Shown piece by piece: positions 28,180 to 35,301 of a stretch of 35,301 nucleotides of DNA. A model generated the notes under the pieces. The model was not told the origin of the DNA. It saw nothing but the letters and a program-made list of their open reading frames with translations, and ran no database searches. Within the stretch, counting starts at the first letter, position 1. Every line of letters begins with the position of its first letter. Source of the stretch: an uncultured Bacteroidales bacterium (GTDB taxonomy: Bacteria > Bacteroidota > Bacteroidia > Bacteroidales > UBA932); assembly GCA_905235535.1 (NCBI GenBank), contig CAJOLS010000013.1, positions 1 to 35,301 on the forward strand. Reading direction: 5' to 3'. The position numbers and the translations under genes are program-made.

Positions 28180-28217
28180 CCTGAAGAGAATCGCTGCATC
28201 AGTAAAATATCATAATA

Positions 28218-29849
28218 ATGGCACAAGAATTCAAATACGCTCCTATGTTTCAGCTGGGTAAAGATACCACTGAATACTACAAGATTCCCGGTTCCGAGAA
28301 ACTGGTAAAGACCTCACAGTTTGGGGATAAAACCATCCTGGAAGTGTCTCCGGAGGCCCTTACGCTGGTGGCCCAGCAGAGTTTCCACGACTGCCAGTTC
28401 ATGCTTCGCCGCGCCCACAACGAGCAGGTGGCGGCCATCCTGAAGGACCCCGAGGCCTCCGATAACGACAAGTATGTGGCCCTGCAGTTCCTGCGCAATG
28501 CGGAAACTTCCGTCAAGGGCGTGCTCCCGTTCTGCCAGGACACCGGCACCGCCATCATCCACGGAGAGAAGGGACAGCGCGTATGGACGGACTTCGAGGA
28601 CGAAGAAGCCCTGAGCCTGGGCGTTTTCAATACGTACACCCGGGAGAATCTCCGCTACAGCCAGAACGCTCCGTTAGACATGTACAATGAGGTTAATACC
28701 AAGTGCAACCTGCCCGCCCAGATTGACATCGAGGCCACGCAGGGCAGCGAGTACCGCTTTGTCATGGTAGCCAAGGGCGGCGGCAGCGCCAACAAGACGT
28801 ATTTTTATCCCATGACCAAGGCCACTATCCAGAACGAAGGCACCCTCATCCCCTTCTTAGTGGAAAAGATGAAATCCCTGGGTACGGCAGCCTGCCCTCC
28901 CTATCACATTGCCTTTGTGATTGGCGGCACATCGGCCGAAAAGAACCTCCTCACCGTAAAGCTGGCCAGCATCAAGTTCTATGACAACCTGCCCACCACC
29001 GGCGACGAGACCGGCCGGGCATTCCGTGACATCGACCTGGAGGAAAAGCTTCTGAAGGAAGCTCAGAAGATTGGCCTGGGCGCCCAGTTCGGCGGAAAAT
29101 ACCTGGCCCACGACATCCGCGTGGTGCGCCTGCCCCGCCACGGTGCCAGCTGCCCCATCGGCATGGGTGTGAGCTGCAGCGCAGACCGCAACATCAAGTC
29201 CAAGATCAATGCCGACGGCGTCTGGATTGAGAAGATGGACACCAATCCCTCCGAACTCATCCCCGAAGCTCTCCGCCGTCCCGGCGAGGGCCCCAAAGGC
29301 ATTGAGATAGACCTGGACAAGGGCATTGACGCCGTGCGTGCAGAACTCACCAAATACACCGTGGGCACCCGCGTAAACCTGAAGGGCACCATCATCGTGG
29401 CCCGTGACATCGCCCACGCCAAGCTGAAGGCCCGTCTGGATGCCGGCGAAGGCATGCCCCAGTACTTCAAGGACCATCCCATCCTGTATGCCGGCCCGGC
29501 CAAAACCCCGGAAGGATATCCCTGCGGCTCCATGGGCCCCACCACGGCCAACCGCATGGACCCGTATGTGGACGAGTTCCAGGACCATGGCGCTTCCCTG
29601 GTGATGATTGCCAAGGGCAACCGCTCCCAGGTGGTGACGGATGCCTGCAAGAAGCACGGCGGCTTCTACCTGGGCACCATCGGCGGCGTGGCCGCCGTCC
29701 TGTCCCAGAGCAGCATCCGCAGCATCGAGTGCGTGGAATATCCGGAGCTCGGGATGGAAGCCATCTGGAAAATCACGGTGGAAGACTTCCCTGCCTTCAT
29801 CCTGGTGGATGACAAGGGAAACGACTTCTTCAAGACCATCGGCCTGTAA
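28218..29849 (+). CDS. fumA: Class I (iron-sulfur) fumarate hydratase
   Basis: 543 aa; [50 protein letters not shown] motifs. Confidence 0.95.
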   Translation: MAQEFKYAPMFQLGKDTTEYYKIPGSEKLVKTSQFGDKTILEVSPEALTLVAQQSFHDCQFMLRRAHNEQVAAILKDPEASDNDKYVALQFLRNAETSVKGVLPFCQDTGTAIIHGEKGQRVWTDFEDEEALSLGVFNTYTRENLRYSQNAPLDMYNEVNTKCNLPAQIDIEATQGSEYRFVMVAKGGGSANKTYFYPMTKATIQNEGTLIPFLVEKMKSLGTAACPPYHIAFVIGGTSAEKNLLTVKLASIKFYDNLPTTGDETGRAFRDIDLEEKLLKEAQKIGLGAQFGGKYLAHDIRVVRLPRHGASCPIGMGVSCSADRNIKSKINADGVWIEKMDTNPSELIPEALRRPGEGPKGIEIDLDKGIDAVRAELTKYTVGTRVNLKGTIIVARDIAHAKLKARLDAGEGMPQYFKDHPILYAGPAKTPEGYPCGSMGPTTANRMDPYVDEFQDHGASLVMIAKGNRSQVVTDACKKHGGFYLGTIGGVAAVLSQSSIRSIECVEYPELGMEAIWKITVEDFPAFILVDDKGNDFFKTIGL

Positions 29850-29861
29850 TCCCCCAACAAT

Positions 29862-30023
29862 ATGAAAAAATACGTTTGCAACATCTGCGGGTACGTTTAC
29901 GACCCCGCCACGGGAGACCCCGACAGCGGCATTGCTCCCGGAACTGCCTTTGAAGACATCCCTGCCGACTGGGTCTGCCCCGTCTGCGGAGTAGGCAAGG
30001 AAGATTTCTCCCCCGCCGAATGA
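29862..30023 (+). CDS. Rubredoxin (53 aa; absent from the supplied ORF track)
   Basis: [53 protein letters not shown]; two CxxCG motifs. Confidence 0.95.
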   Translation: MKKYVCNICGYVYDPATGDPDSGIAPGTAFEDIPADWVCPVCGVGKEDFSPAE

Positions 30024-30032
30024 CGAGCCACG

Positions 30033-30061
30033 AAAAAGCTGACCGGAAGGCCAGCTTTTTT
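30033..30061 (+). terminator. Rho-independent terminator of the fumarase-rubredoxin unit
   Basis: aaaaagctgacc-ggaa-ggccagcttttttt. Confidence 0.85.
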
Positions 30062-30087
30062 GATGATATCCGGGAATGGGAGGGGAC

Positions 30088-30255
30088 TCCGTCGCAGGTC
30101 CCAGCCTTTGACGTCCCCAGCCCCAGCCTTTGACGTCCCCGGTCATCGGCCTCAGCGTCCCCGGTCTGCATTTTTGTCGGGGACCTGCGACGGCAGAGCG
30201 CACAGAACGGCGAAAGCTGTCCCCGGTCCCCGCACTTTTTGCGGACCTGCGACGG
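30088..30255. repeat. Intergenic repeat cluster: 22-bp-period units, inverted and direct GGACCTGCGACGG, 62-bp imperfect repeat
   Basis: GTCCCC at 30113, 30135 and 30157 (22-bp spacing); GGACCTGCGACGG at 30181-30193 and 30243-30255, inverted at 30089-30101. Confidence 0.85.
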
Positions 30256-30331
30256 GGAAAGAAGGGAAGGCACTCCCGGGAGCACCTTCCCTTCCTTCTA
30301 TGAACAGGGACGGGGGCGAAAGCGGAGGGAA

Positions 30332-30940
30332 TCACTTCAAATACCCCTTCACCAGCTTCCACTTGCCGGCGGCGAAATCGGCCGGGGCGTAGAGGAAGGA
30401 GAGCGAGCCGCCCTCCGGGAAGTGGAGGCCGGCGGTGCCGGAGGCGATTTGCAGGAAACAGGGCAGCCCCTCTTCGGGGGACTTGCCCAGGAGGCAGGTG
30501 CCGCCGGCCTCGTCCTCACAAGGCTCGAAAGTCATCTTGAGGGCGGGCTGGGTGAGGGACTGGTCCTCGTCGTCCACCAGGATGGCGCTGCGGAAGGTTT
30601 CGAAGTTGATGGCCTTGGTGTACTTGACGGCCACCATCTTTTTGGGCCAGGGACCGGGGCCGTTGTGGAAGGGGCTCCCAAACTGGTCCAGGTATTCGTC
30701 CAGGCCGGCGAAGACGTAGAACATGCCCTGGTGGGGGAGAAGGCCTTCCGGGTCCAGCGGGGCTATGTCTTCGCAGTCTATCTGGCAAACGAAGGTGAGT
30801 GGATAGTCGTAGGTGCCGTCTTCGTCCGTCACTTCCACCGTGGGATATTCCATATCGGAGGGCAAATCCGGGTCTCCCCACCATTTGGAGGAGCAGAAAA
30901 GGTTGGCCTCGGAGGCCTGGAGATTGATTTTGATGGCCAT
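30332..30940 (-). CDS. DUF1963 (YwqG-like) protein
   Basis: SSKWWGDPDLPSDMEYP, LTFVCQIDCEDIAPLDPEGLLPHQGMFYVFAGL. Confidence 0.8.
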   Translation of the reverse strand: MAIKINLQASEANLFCSSKWWGDPDLPSDMEYPTVEVTDEDGTYDYPLTFVCQIDCEDIAPLDPEGLLPHQGMFYVFAGLDEYLDQFGSPFHNGPGPWPKKMVAVKYTKAINFETFRSAILVDDEDQSLTQPALKMTFEPCEDEAGGTCLLGKSPEEGLPCFLQIASGTAGLHFPEGGSLSFLYAPADFAAGKWKLVKGYLK

Positions 30941-30946
30941 AGGAGC

Positions 30947-31771
30947 TTATTCGTCCAAAGGATGCAGGGCGCCGTCCTTATACATAAAACTATAATAGCA
31001 GAAATCGGAGGTGATGGCTTCTTTCCGGGTGTCGTAGGCGGCGCCTATGGCCTCGAAGGTTGTTCCGTCTTTCAGGTTGTTGACGGGAACTTCCAGTTGC
31101 TGCGGCCCCTTCACGACCACGTTACCCATAAAACCGTAGGTTTCGTACATGTCTACCAGAAAGTAGAAGTACAGTTTCGGGTTGAGGTAGTCGTCGTAAA
31201 TCCTTATTTGCGTGTCAAAGTCCCAGAAATAGGTCCTTTCATTGTCCTCAGGCGTAACGGTAAGGGTGTTCCCTTTTACCGAAAAGGCAAGCGGAAACTC
31301 TTTTATATCTACAAACTGGGTTTGGAAGGACTCTCCCTTAACTTCCCCCAGCACGGTGAAAGTCTTGGGATTCACTTGGAAAACGACAAGCCGATAGCGT
31401 GTGCCCATGCTAAGCAGGACCTGCTTGAGGCTGCGGCTGCCTCTGAAGCAGGATATGTCGGCAATGGAGCTGCTGATGCCTTTGTTCTCTTTCCGGATCT
31501 TGTAGTTCTCTTTCATGATATCCAGGCTGTAGTGGGCCAGTTCCAGGTCTGTCATCTTATCGAAAGGGACGCTGTCCAAATCCAGGTTGGCTACATAGTA
31601 GGCGTAGTAGGCATTGGGGTTCTCACTGGTCACGGTAAAGAAGACCTTGGAGCTTTTCACTTTGTCTATCCGGAAGCTGATGGCTGCAGGGTCTGTGACC
31701 AGGATATCCTTGGGTGTGCAAGCGGCCAGAACCAGCATGGCCGATGCCAGGAGGGACAGGACTTTTCTCAT
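30947..31771 (-). CDS. Lipoprotein of unknown function
   Basis: Signal plus lipobox MLVLAACT; beta-rich FN3-like start RIDKVKSSKVFFTVTSENPNAYYAYYV. Confidence 0.7.
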   Translation of the reverse strand: MRKVLSLLASAMLVLAACTPKDILVTDPAAISFRIDKVKSSKVFFTVTSENPNAYYAYYVANLDLDSVPFDKMTDLELAHYSLDIMKENYKIRKENKGISSSIADISCFRGSRSLKQVLLSMGTRYRLVVFQVNPKTFTVLGEVKGESFQTQFVDIKEFPLAFSVKGNTLTVTPEDNERTYFWDFDTQIRIYDDYLNPKLYFYFLVDMYETYGFMGNVVVKGPQQLEVPVNNLKDGTTFEAIGAAYDTRKEAITSDFCYYSFMYKDGALHPLDE

Positions 31772-32991
31772 GGCAGGTCTTTGTAAACGGTGAGGATGAA
31801 ACGGACAGCGCCCATGCCATGGGGGCCATAGTCCCCGAAGTCGCAGCGGATGTCATTGCCCTTGAAGTAAGCCTCGGCACTCAGGGCATTGACAAAGGGG
31901 ACCGTCTGGTCGTTCCGGCTGTGGAAGAGGAAGATGGGTGCGTAAGGAATAAAATTGAGCGTGGAGTTCTTCAGCAGGGCCTTGTACAGGATGGCGGTTT
32001 CCCCTTGGGTGCGGTCTCTACCGGCTTCGGTCATAATATTCCGGAGGTCGTTGCTGCCGATGAGCTGGTTGATCTGCTTCACTGTGTATTGCTTGGAATT
32101 GATCCACTCGTTGTAGTGCTGCAGCAGGTGGGGTTTGAAAAAGAGTTCTATATCCAGTCCCAGCTTTTCTCCCTCGTTCACGCCCTGGACAATCATGGGG
32201 ATGGCACAGGGAATGCCGGTGCGGCCCAGTTCCATGGATACGTCAAAGGTGGCGGCCAGGTCGTAGGGACCTCCGCCGGCGTACACCTGCTTGATAGGGA
32301 AGGAATTCGAATACTCGTCCTGGATCATATCCATCACGGCCATGGTGGTGGCGCCTCCCTGGGAGTATCCCACCAGGATGACTTCTTCGCTTTCCGGTTC
32401 CCGGCCGATGTGCTTGAGATACGGTTTCACGGCCACTCCCATATCTACAACGCTGCGGGCGGTGCTTTCCGTGTGCATATAAGGGTGGATGCGGTTGGCC
32501 GTTATGCCGAAGCCGATGTAGTCTGCAATGACGACGGCATAGCCTTTCATGGCCAGCATGGCCTCCAGCGGGAAGGTCTCGGACGGACATTCATAATTGG
32601 CGCCGATGGTGTAGTGGCTTACCAGAATCATATTCTTCACGGGCCCTTTGGCGGGAACCACCACCTTCCCGGAGAGTTTGAGCGGGGAACCGTCCGTGTC
32701 GTGCCCATTGTAGATGCCGGCGATGTGGATGAGGCTGTTGCTGTTCACTACCCCCAACAGGTCCCTTACCAGGGTTGCGGCCTCGGTGCTGGCCACCTTG
32801 GTATCCGGCTCCCAGTCGGTTTCTCCCATCAGGGCCACTTCCGGGTTCAGGGAGCCGTCCTCCAGGAAGTAGTTGGAAGTTTTGACGGAGAGGACCTGGA
32901 AGGTGTCAAAATCTGTGTACTCCACATCCGGGTGCTGGCAGGCCGCCAGGCCCAGGACCACGAGTAACAGGCTGAATTTGAGTCTGTTCAT
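31768..32991 (-). CDS. Secreted alpha/beta hydrolase lipoprotein
   Basis: Lipobox LGLAACQ; nucleophile elbow VGYSQGG; FHSRNDQTVPF. Confidence 0.82.
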   Translation of the reverse strand: MNRLKFSLLLVVLGLAACQHPDVEYTDFDTFQVLSVKTSNYFLEDGSLNPEVALMGETDWEPDTKVASTEAATLVRDLLGVVNSNSLIHIAGIYNGHDTDGSPLKLSGKVVVPAKGPVKNMILVSHYTIGANYECPSETFPLEAMLAMKGYAVVIADYIGFGITANRIHPYMHTESTARSVVDMGVAVKPYLKHIGREPESEEVILVGYSQGGATTMAVMDMIQDEYSNSFPIKQVYAGGGPYDLAATFDVSMELGRTGIPCAIPMIVQGVNEGEKLGLDIELFFKPHLLQHYNEWINSKQYTVKQINQLIGSNDLRNIMTEAGRDRTQGETAILYKALLKNSTLNFIPYAPIFLFHSRNDQTVPFVNALSAEAYFKGNDIRCDFGDYGPHGMGAVRFILTVYKDLP

Positions 32992-32994
32992 ATT

Positions 32995-33606
32995 CTACCA
33001 GGAGTAATTGACGCTTACGGATACCAGGCGGGAGCCCAGCATATACACTTTGTTGGCGCCCATGAGGGAAGTGAGGCCACCCAGTTCCAGGGTGCCGCTC
33101 CAGGCGTCTTTCCCCACCTGGACGCCCAGCGGGGTTATGTTCACAACCGGGGCCAGTTCGGTGTGCCGGCTGTTGTCGAAAGCCACCATCAAACCGGCGG
33201 CAAAACCTCCGTACAGCTGAACGTAACGGCTGTTGAGGAAAGTGAGACGGAGGGTGGGGAGGATGCTAAGGTCGTAATTGCGGGAAGGGACGGACGCGCC
33301 CGTGGGCTTGTGGTAGGTATCTACCGGAGTCTCTTTCCAGAAAATGCCTTCGATGTCGGTCTGGATGCCCAGGCCCACCACCCGGTTCAGGCGGTACTGG
33401 TATTCAAGGAAGAAGTGTCCGGTGTAACAGAAATGGTCTTTGCGCACAAAATCTTGGGCGGCTCCTTCGTGGAAGGCCAGGGTTTCGAAAAGCGGGTCTC
33501 CCCAGCCCAGACGGACCAGGTGGTGCCTGAGGGGAGGGTTTTTGGCCTCTGCCTGGCACAGCAGCACTGTGCCAAGCAGGACGCCGAGTAAAAGATTTTT
33601 AATCAT
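32995..33606 (-). CDS. Probable outer-membrane beta-barrel protein
   Basis: Signal peptide MIKNLLLGVLLGTVLLCQAEA; alternating beta strands; terminal aromatic ...VSVNYSW. Confidence 0.6.
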   Translation of the reverse strand: MIKNLLLGVLLGTVLLCQAEAKNPPLRHHLVRLGWGDPLFETLAFHEGAAQDFVRKDHFCYTGHFFLEYQYRLNRVVGLGIQTDIEGIFWKETPVDTYHKPTGASVPSRNYDLSILPTLRLTFLNSRYVQLYGGFAAGLMVAFDNSRHTELAPVVNITPLGVQVGKDAWSGTLELGGLTSLMGANKVYMLGSRLVSVSVNYSW

Positions 33607-33610
33607 TTAA

Positions 33611-33758
33611 GAGTCTGTTTTGAAATGATTCAATAAATTCTTTATGTTTCTTTTTGGTAAATTTTCCTCAAAAATTTTCACCCATAGGAACCCCTATGGC
33701 CAAAATTTCCACAAAAATAAACTATAAATAAAAATATCAATCATTTCAAAACAGACTC
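33611..33758. mobile_element. Palindromic MITE-like element, full copy (148 bp, about 14-bp internal deletion)
   Basis: Same terminal inverted repeats and CCATAGG-AACC-CCTATGG core as the 11690 copy; lacks the 'aattttcgagaaa' stretch. Confidence 0.85.
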
Positions 33759-33772
33759 TAAGTTAATCATCA

Positions 33773-35185
33773 TTATTTGATGAATTCGTGGGAGGCGGTC
33801 ATGGCCTTGGGATCCAGGGCCTCGTCCAGTTTCTCCTTGGTCATGAGCCCGTGCTCCAGGACCAGGTCATAGACGCTTGCGCCGGTTTCCAGGGCTTCCT
33901 TGGCCACCTTGGTGGAGGCCTTGTAGCCTATGTAGGGGTTAAGGGCAGTGACAATGCCGATGGAATTCTTCACCATCTTCTGGCAATGGTCTGCATTGAC
34001 GGTGATGCCGTCCACGCACAGGGTGCGGAGGGTGTTCATCACGTTGACGAGCCAGGTCTGGCTTTCCAGGATGCACTCCACAATCACGGGTTCCATCACG
34101 TTCAGCTGGAGCTGGCCGGCCTCGGCGGCAAAGCACACGGCAGTGTCGTTGCCGATGACCTTGAAGCACACCTGGTTGGTGACCTCGGGAATGACGGGGT
34201 TCACCTTTCCGGGCATGATGGAGGAACCGGGAGCCATGGCCGGGAGATTGATCTCGTGCAGGCCGCAGCGGGGACCGGAAGCCATGAGGCGGAGGTCGTT
34301 ACAGGTTTTGGAGAGCTTGACGGCCAGGCGTTTGAGCGCGGCGGAGTAGCTCACATAGGCGCCGGTATCGGGTGTGGCTTCCACCAGGTCCGGGGCTTTC
34401 TCAAAGCTGTCTCCGGTGAACTCGCTCATCTTCCTGGTGCAAAGCTCTGCAAAGCCGGGAACGGCGTTGAGGCCGGTGCCGATGGCGGTGCCGCCCATGT
34501 TGATCTCCTTCAGGAGGACGGCGTTGCGGTTCAGGTTGGCCAGTTCTTCCTCCAGGTTGTTGGCAAAGGCGTTGAATTCCTGGCCGGAGGTCATGGGAAC
34601 GGCATCCTGCAGCTGGGTGCGGCCCATTTTGATGATGTCCTTGAATTCCTCACCCTTGGCGCGGAAAGAGGCAATAAGGTCTTTCAGGGCCTTCTCCACG
34701 TGCTTGTTCATGCGCACGAAAGTATAGCGGAAGGCCGAAGGATAGGCGTCGTTGGTGCTCTGGGCGCAGTTGACGTGGTCGTTGGGGGAGCAGAACTGGT
34801 ATTCTCCCTTCTTGTGTCCCATGATTTCCAGGGCGCGGTTGGCGATGACCTCGTTGGCATTCATGTTCACGGAGGTGCCGGCGCCGCCCTGCATCATATC
34901 CACGGGGAACTGGTCCCACAGCTTGCCGGCAACGATTTCCTTGCAGGCCTCGATGATGGCGTCTCCGATTTTCTTGTCCAGCACACCCAGTTCCGTGTTG
35001 GCTGCTGCTGCGGCCATCTTGACATAGGCCATGGCAATGATATACTCCGGATAGTCGCACATCCGGGTGTTGGAAATCTTGTAATTGTTGATGGCCCGCT
35101 GGGTTTGCACTCCGTAGTAGGCATCAATGGGAACCTGAAGTTCTCCAATAAGGTCGCTTTCGACTCTGAATTTTTGTTCTGACAT
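33773..35185 (-). CDS. aspA: Aspartate ammonia-lyase
   Basis: 470 aa; GSSIMPGKVNPVIPEVTNQV signature; MQGGAGTSVNMNANEVIANRALE. Confidence 0.96.
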   Translation of the reverse strand: MSEQKFRVESDLIGELQVPIDAYYGVQTQRAINNYKISNTRMCDYPEYIIAMAYVKMAAAAANTELGVLDKKIGDAIIEACKEIVAGKLWDQFPVDMMQGGAGTSVNMNANEVIANRALEIMGHKKGEYQFCSPNDHVNCAQSTNDAYPSAFRYTFVRMNKHVEKALKDLIASFRAKGEEFKDIIKMGRTQLQDAVPMTSGQEFNAFANNLEEELANLNRNAVLLKEINMGGTAIGTGLNAVPGFAELCTRKMSEFTGDSFEKAPDLVEATPDTGAYVSYSAALKRLAVKLSKTCNDLRLMASGPRCGLHEINLPAMAPGSSIMPGKVNPVIPEVTNQVCFKVIGNDTAVCFAAEAGQLQLNVMEPVIVECILESQTWLVNVMNTLRTLCVDGITVNADHCQKMVKNSIGIVTALNPYIGYKASTKVAKEALETGASVYDLVLEHGLMTKEKLDEALDPKAMTASHEFIK

Positions 35186-35206
35186 GATGTTTGGTTAAGA
35201 TATTTA

Positions 35207-35301
35207 GAGTCTGTTTTGAAATGATTGATATTTTTATTTATAGTTTATTTTTGTGGAAATTTTTCTTGGAAATTTTTGGCCATAGGGGTTCCTATGGGTG
35301 A
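35207..35301. mobile_element. Half of the palindromic MITE-like element, truncated by the window end
   Basis: GAGTCTGTTTTGAAATGATTgatatttttatttatag...ccataggggttcctatgggtga, reverse complement of window positions 1-94 with few differences. Confidence 0.8.

Noticed and set aside
30100-30165. CRISPR array
   Set aside because: Units are contiguous 22-mers with no spacers and no cas genes are present.
28857-30362. 501-aa minus-strand ORF
   Set aside because: Mostly antisense to fumarase, with its N-terminal part read from the repeat cluster; no recognisable domain.
30239-31786. 515-aa plus-strand ORF, and similar ones at 33788-35182, 26372-27691 and 31714-32967
   Set aside because: Antisense to clear lipoprotein, aspA, pspC/padR and hydrolase genes.

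Overview
The window looks like a Bacteroidetes/Bacteroidales-type chromosomal contig (TAnnTTTG -7 promoter elements, ExbB/ExbD/ExbD and PspC/PadR clusters). It carries mostly housekeeping genes: glyA, DUF1015-serA-serC, a YigZ-like gene, miaA, metG, dnaG, an FKBP PPIase, recQ, an M16 peptidase, a TonB-like gene, udk, asnS, exbB/exbD, ansA, tatD, two PspC genes with a PadR regulator, class I fumarase, rubredoxin, a lipoprotein/hydrolase operon and aspA. I found no tRNA, rRNA, CRISPR array, transposase or recognisable defence island. The unusual content is repeats and local anomalies. (1) A GC-rich repeat of about 45 bp is present in 6 copies, most just after minus-strand stop codons. It has an invariant 8-bp hairpin stem overlapping a G-quadruplex motif, and one copy lies in a perfect 77-bp tandem duplication after recQ. 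(2) An AT-rich, fully palindromic MITE-like element is present in 2 complete copies and 2 half copies, and the half copies form both ends of the window. (3) tatD contains an in-frame stretch packed with palindromes, resembling a protein-coding palindromic element. (4) dnaG has a 4-bp tandem duplication frameshift, and the M16 peptidase is split in two frames at its interdomain linker. (5) The DUF1015 protein has a metallothionein-like segment with 9 Cys in about 30 aa. (6) A 22-bp-period repeat cluster follows the rubredoxin gene and shares a 32-nt motif with the tatD/pspC intergenic region. Family calls come from reading protein motifs and were not checked by database search.
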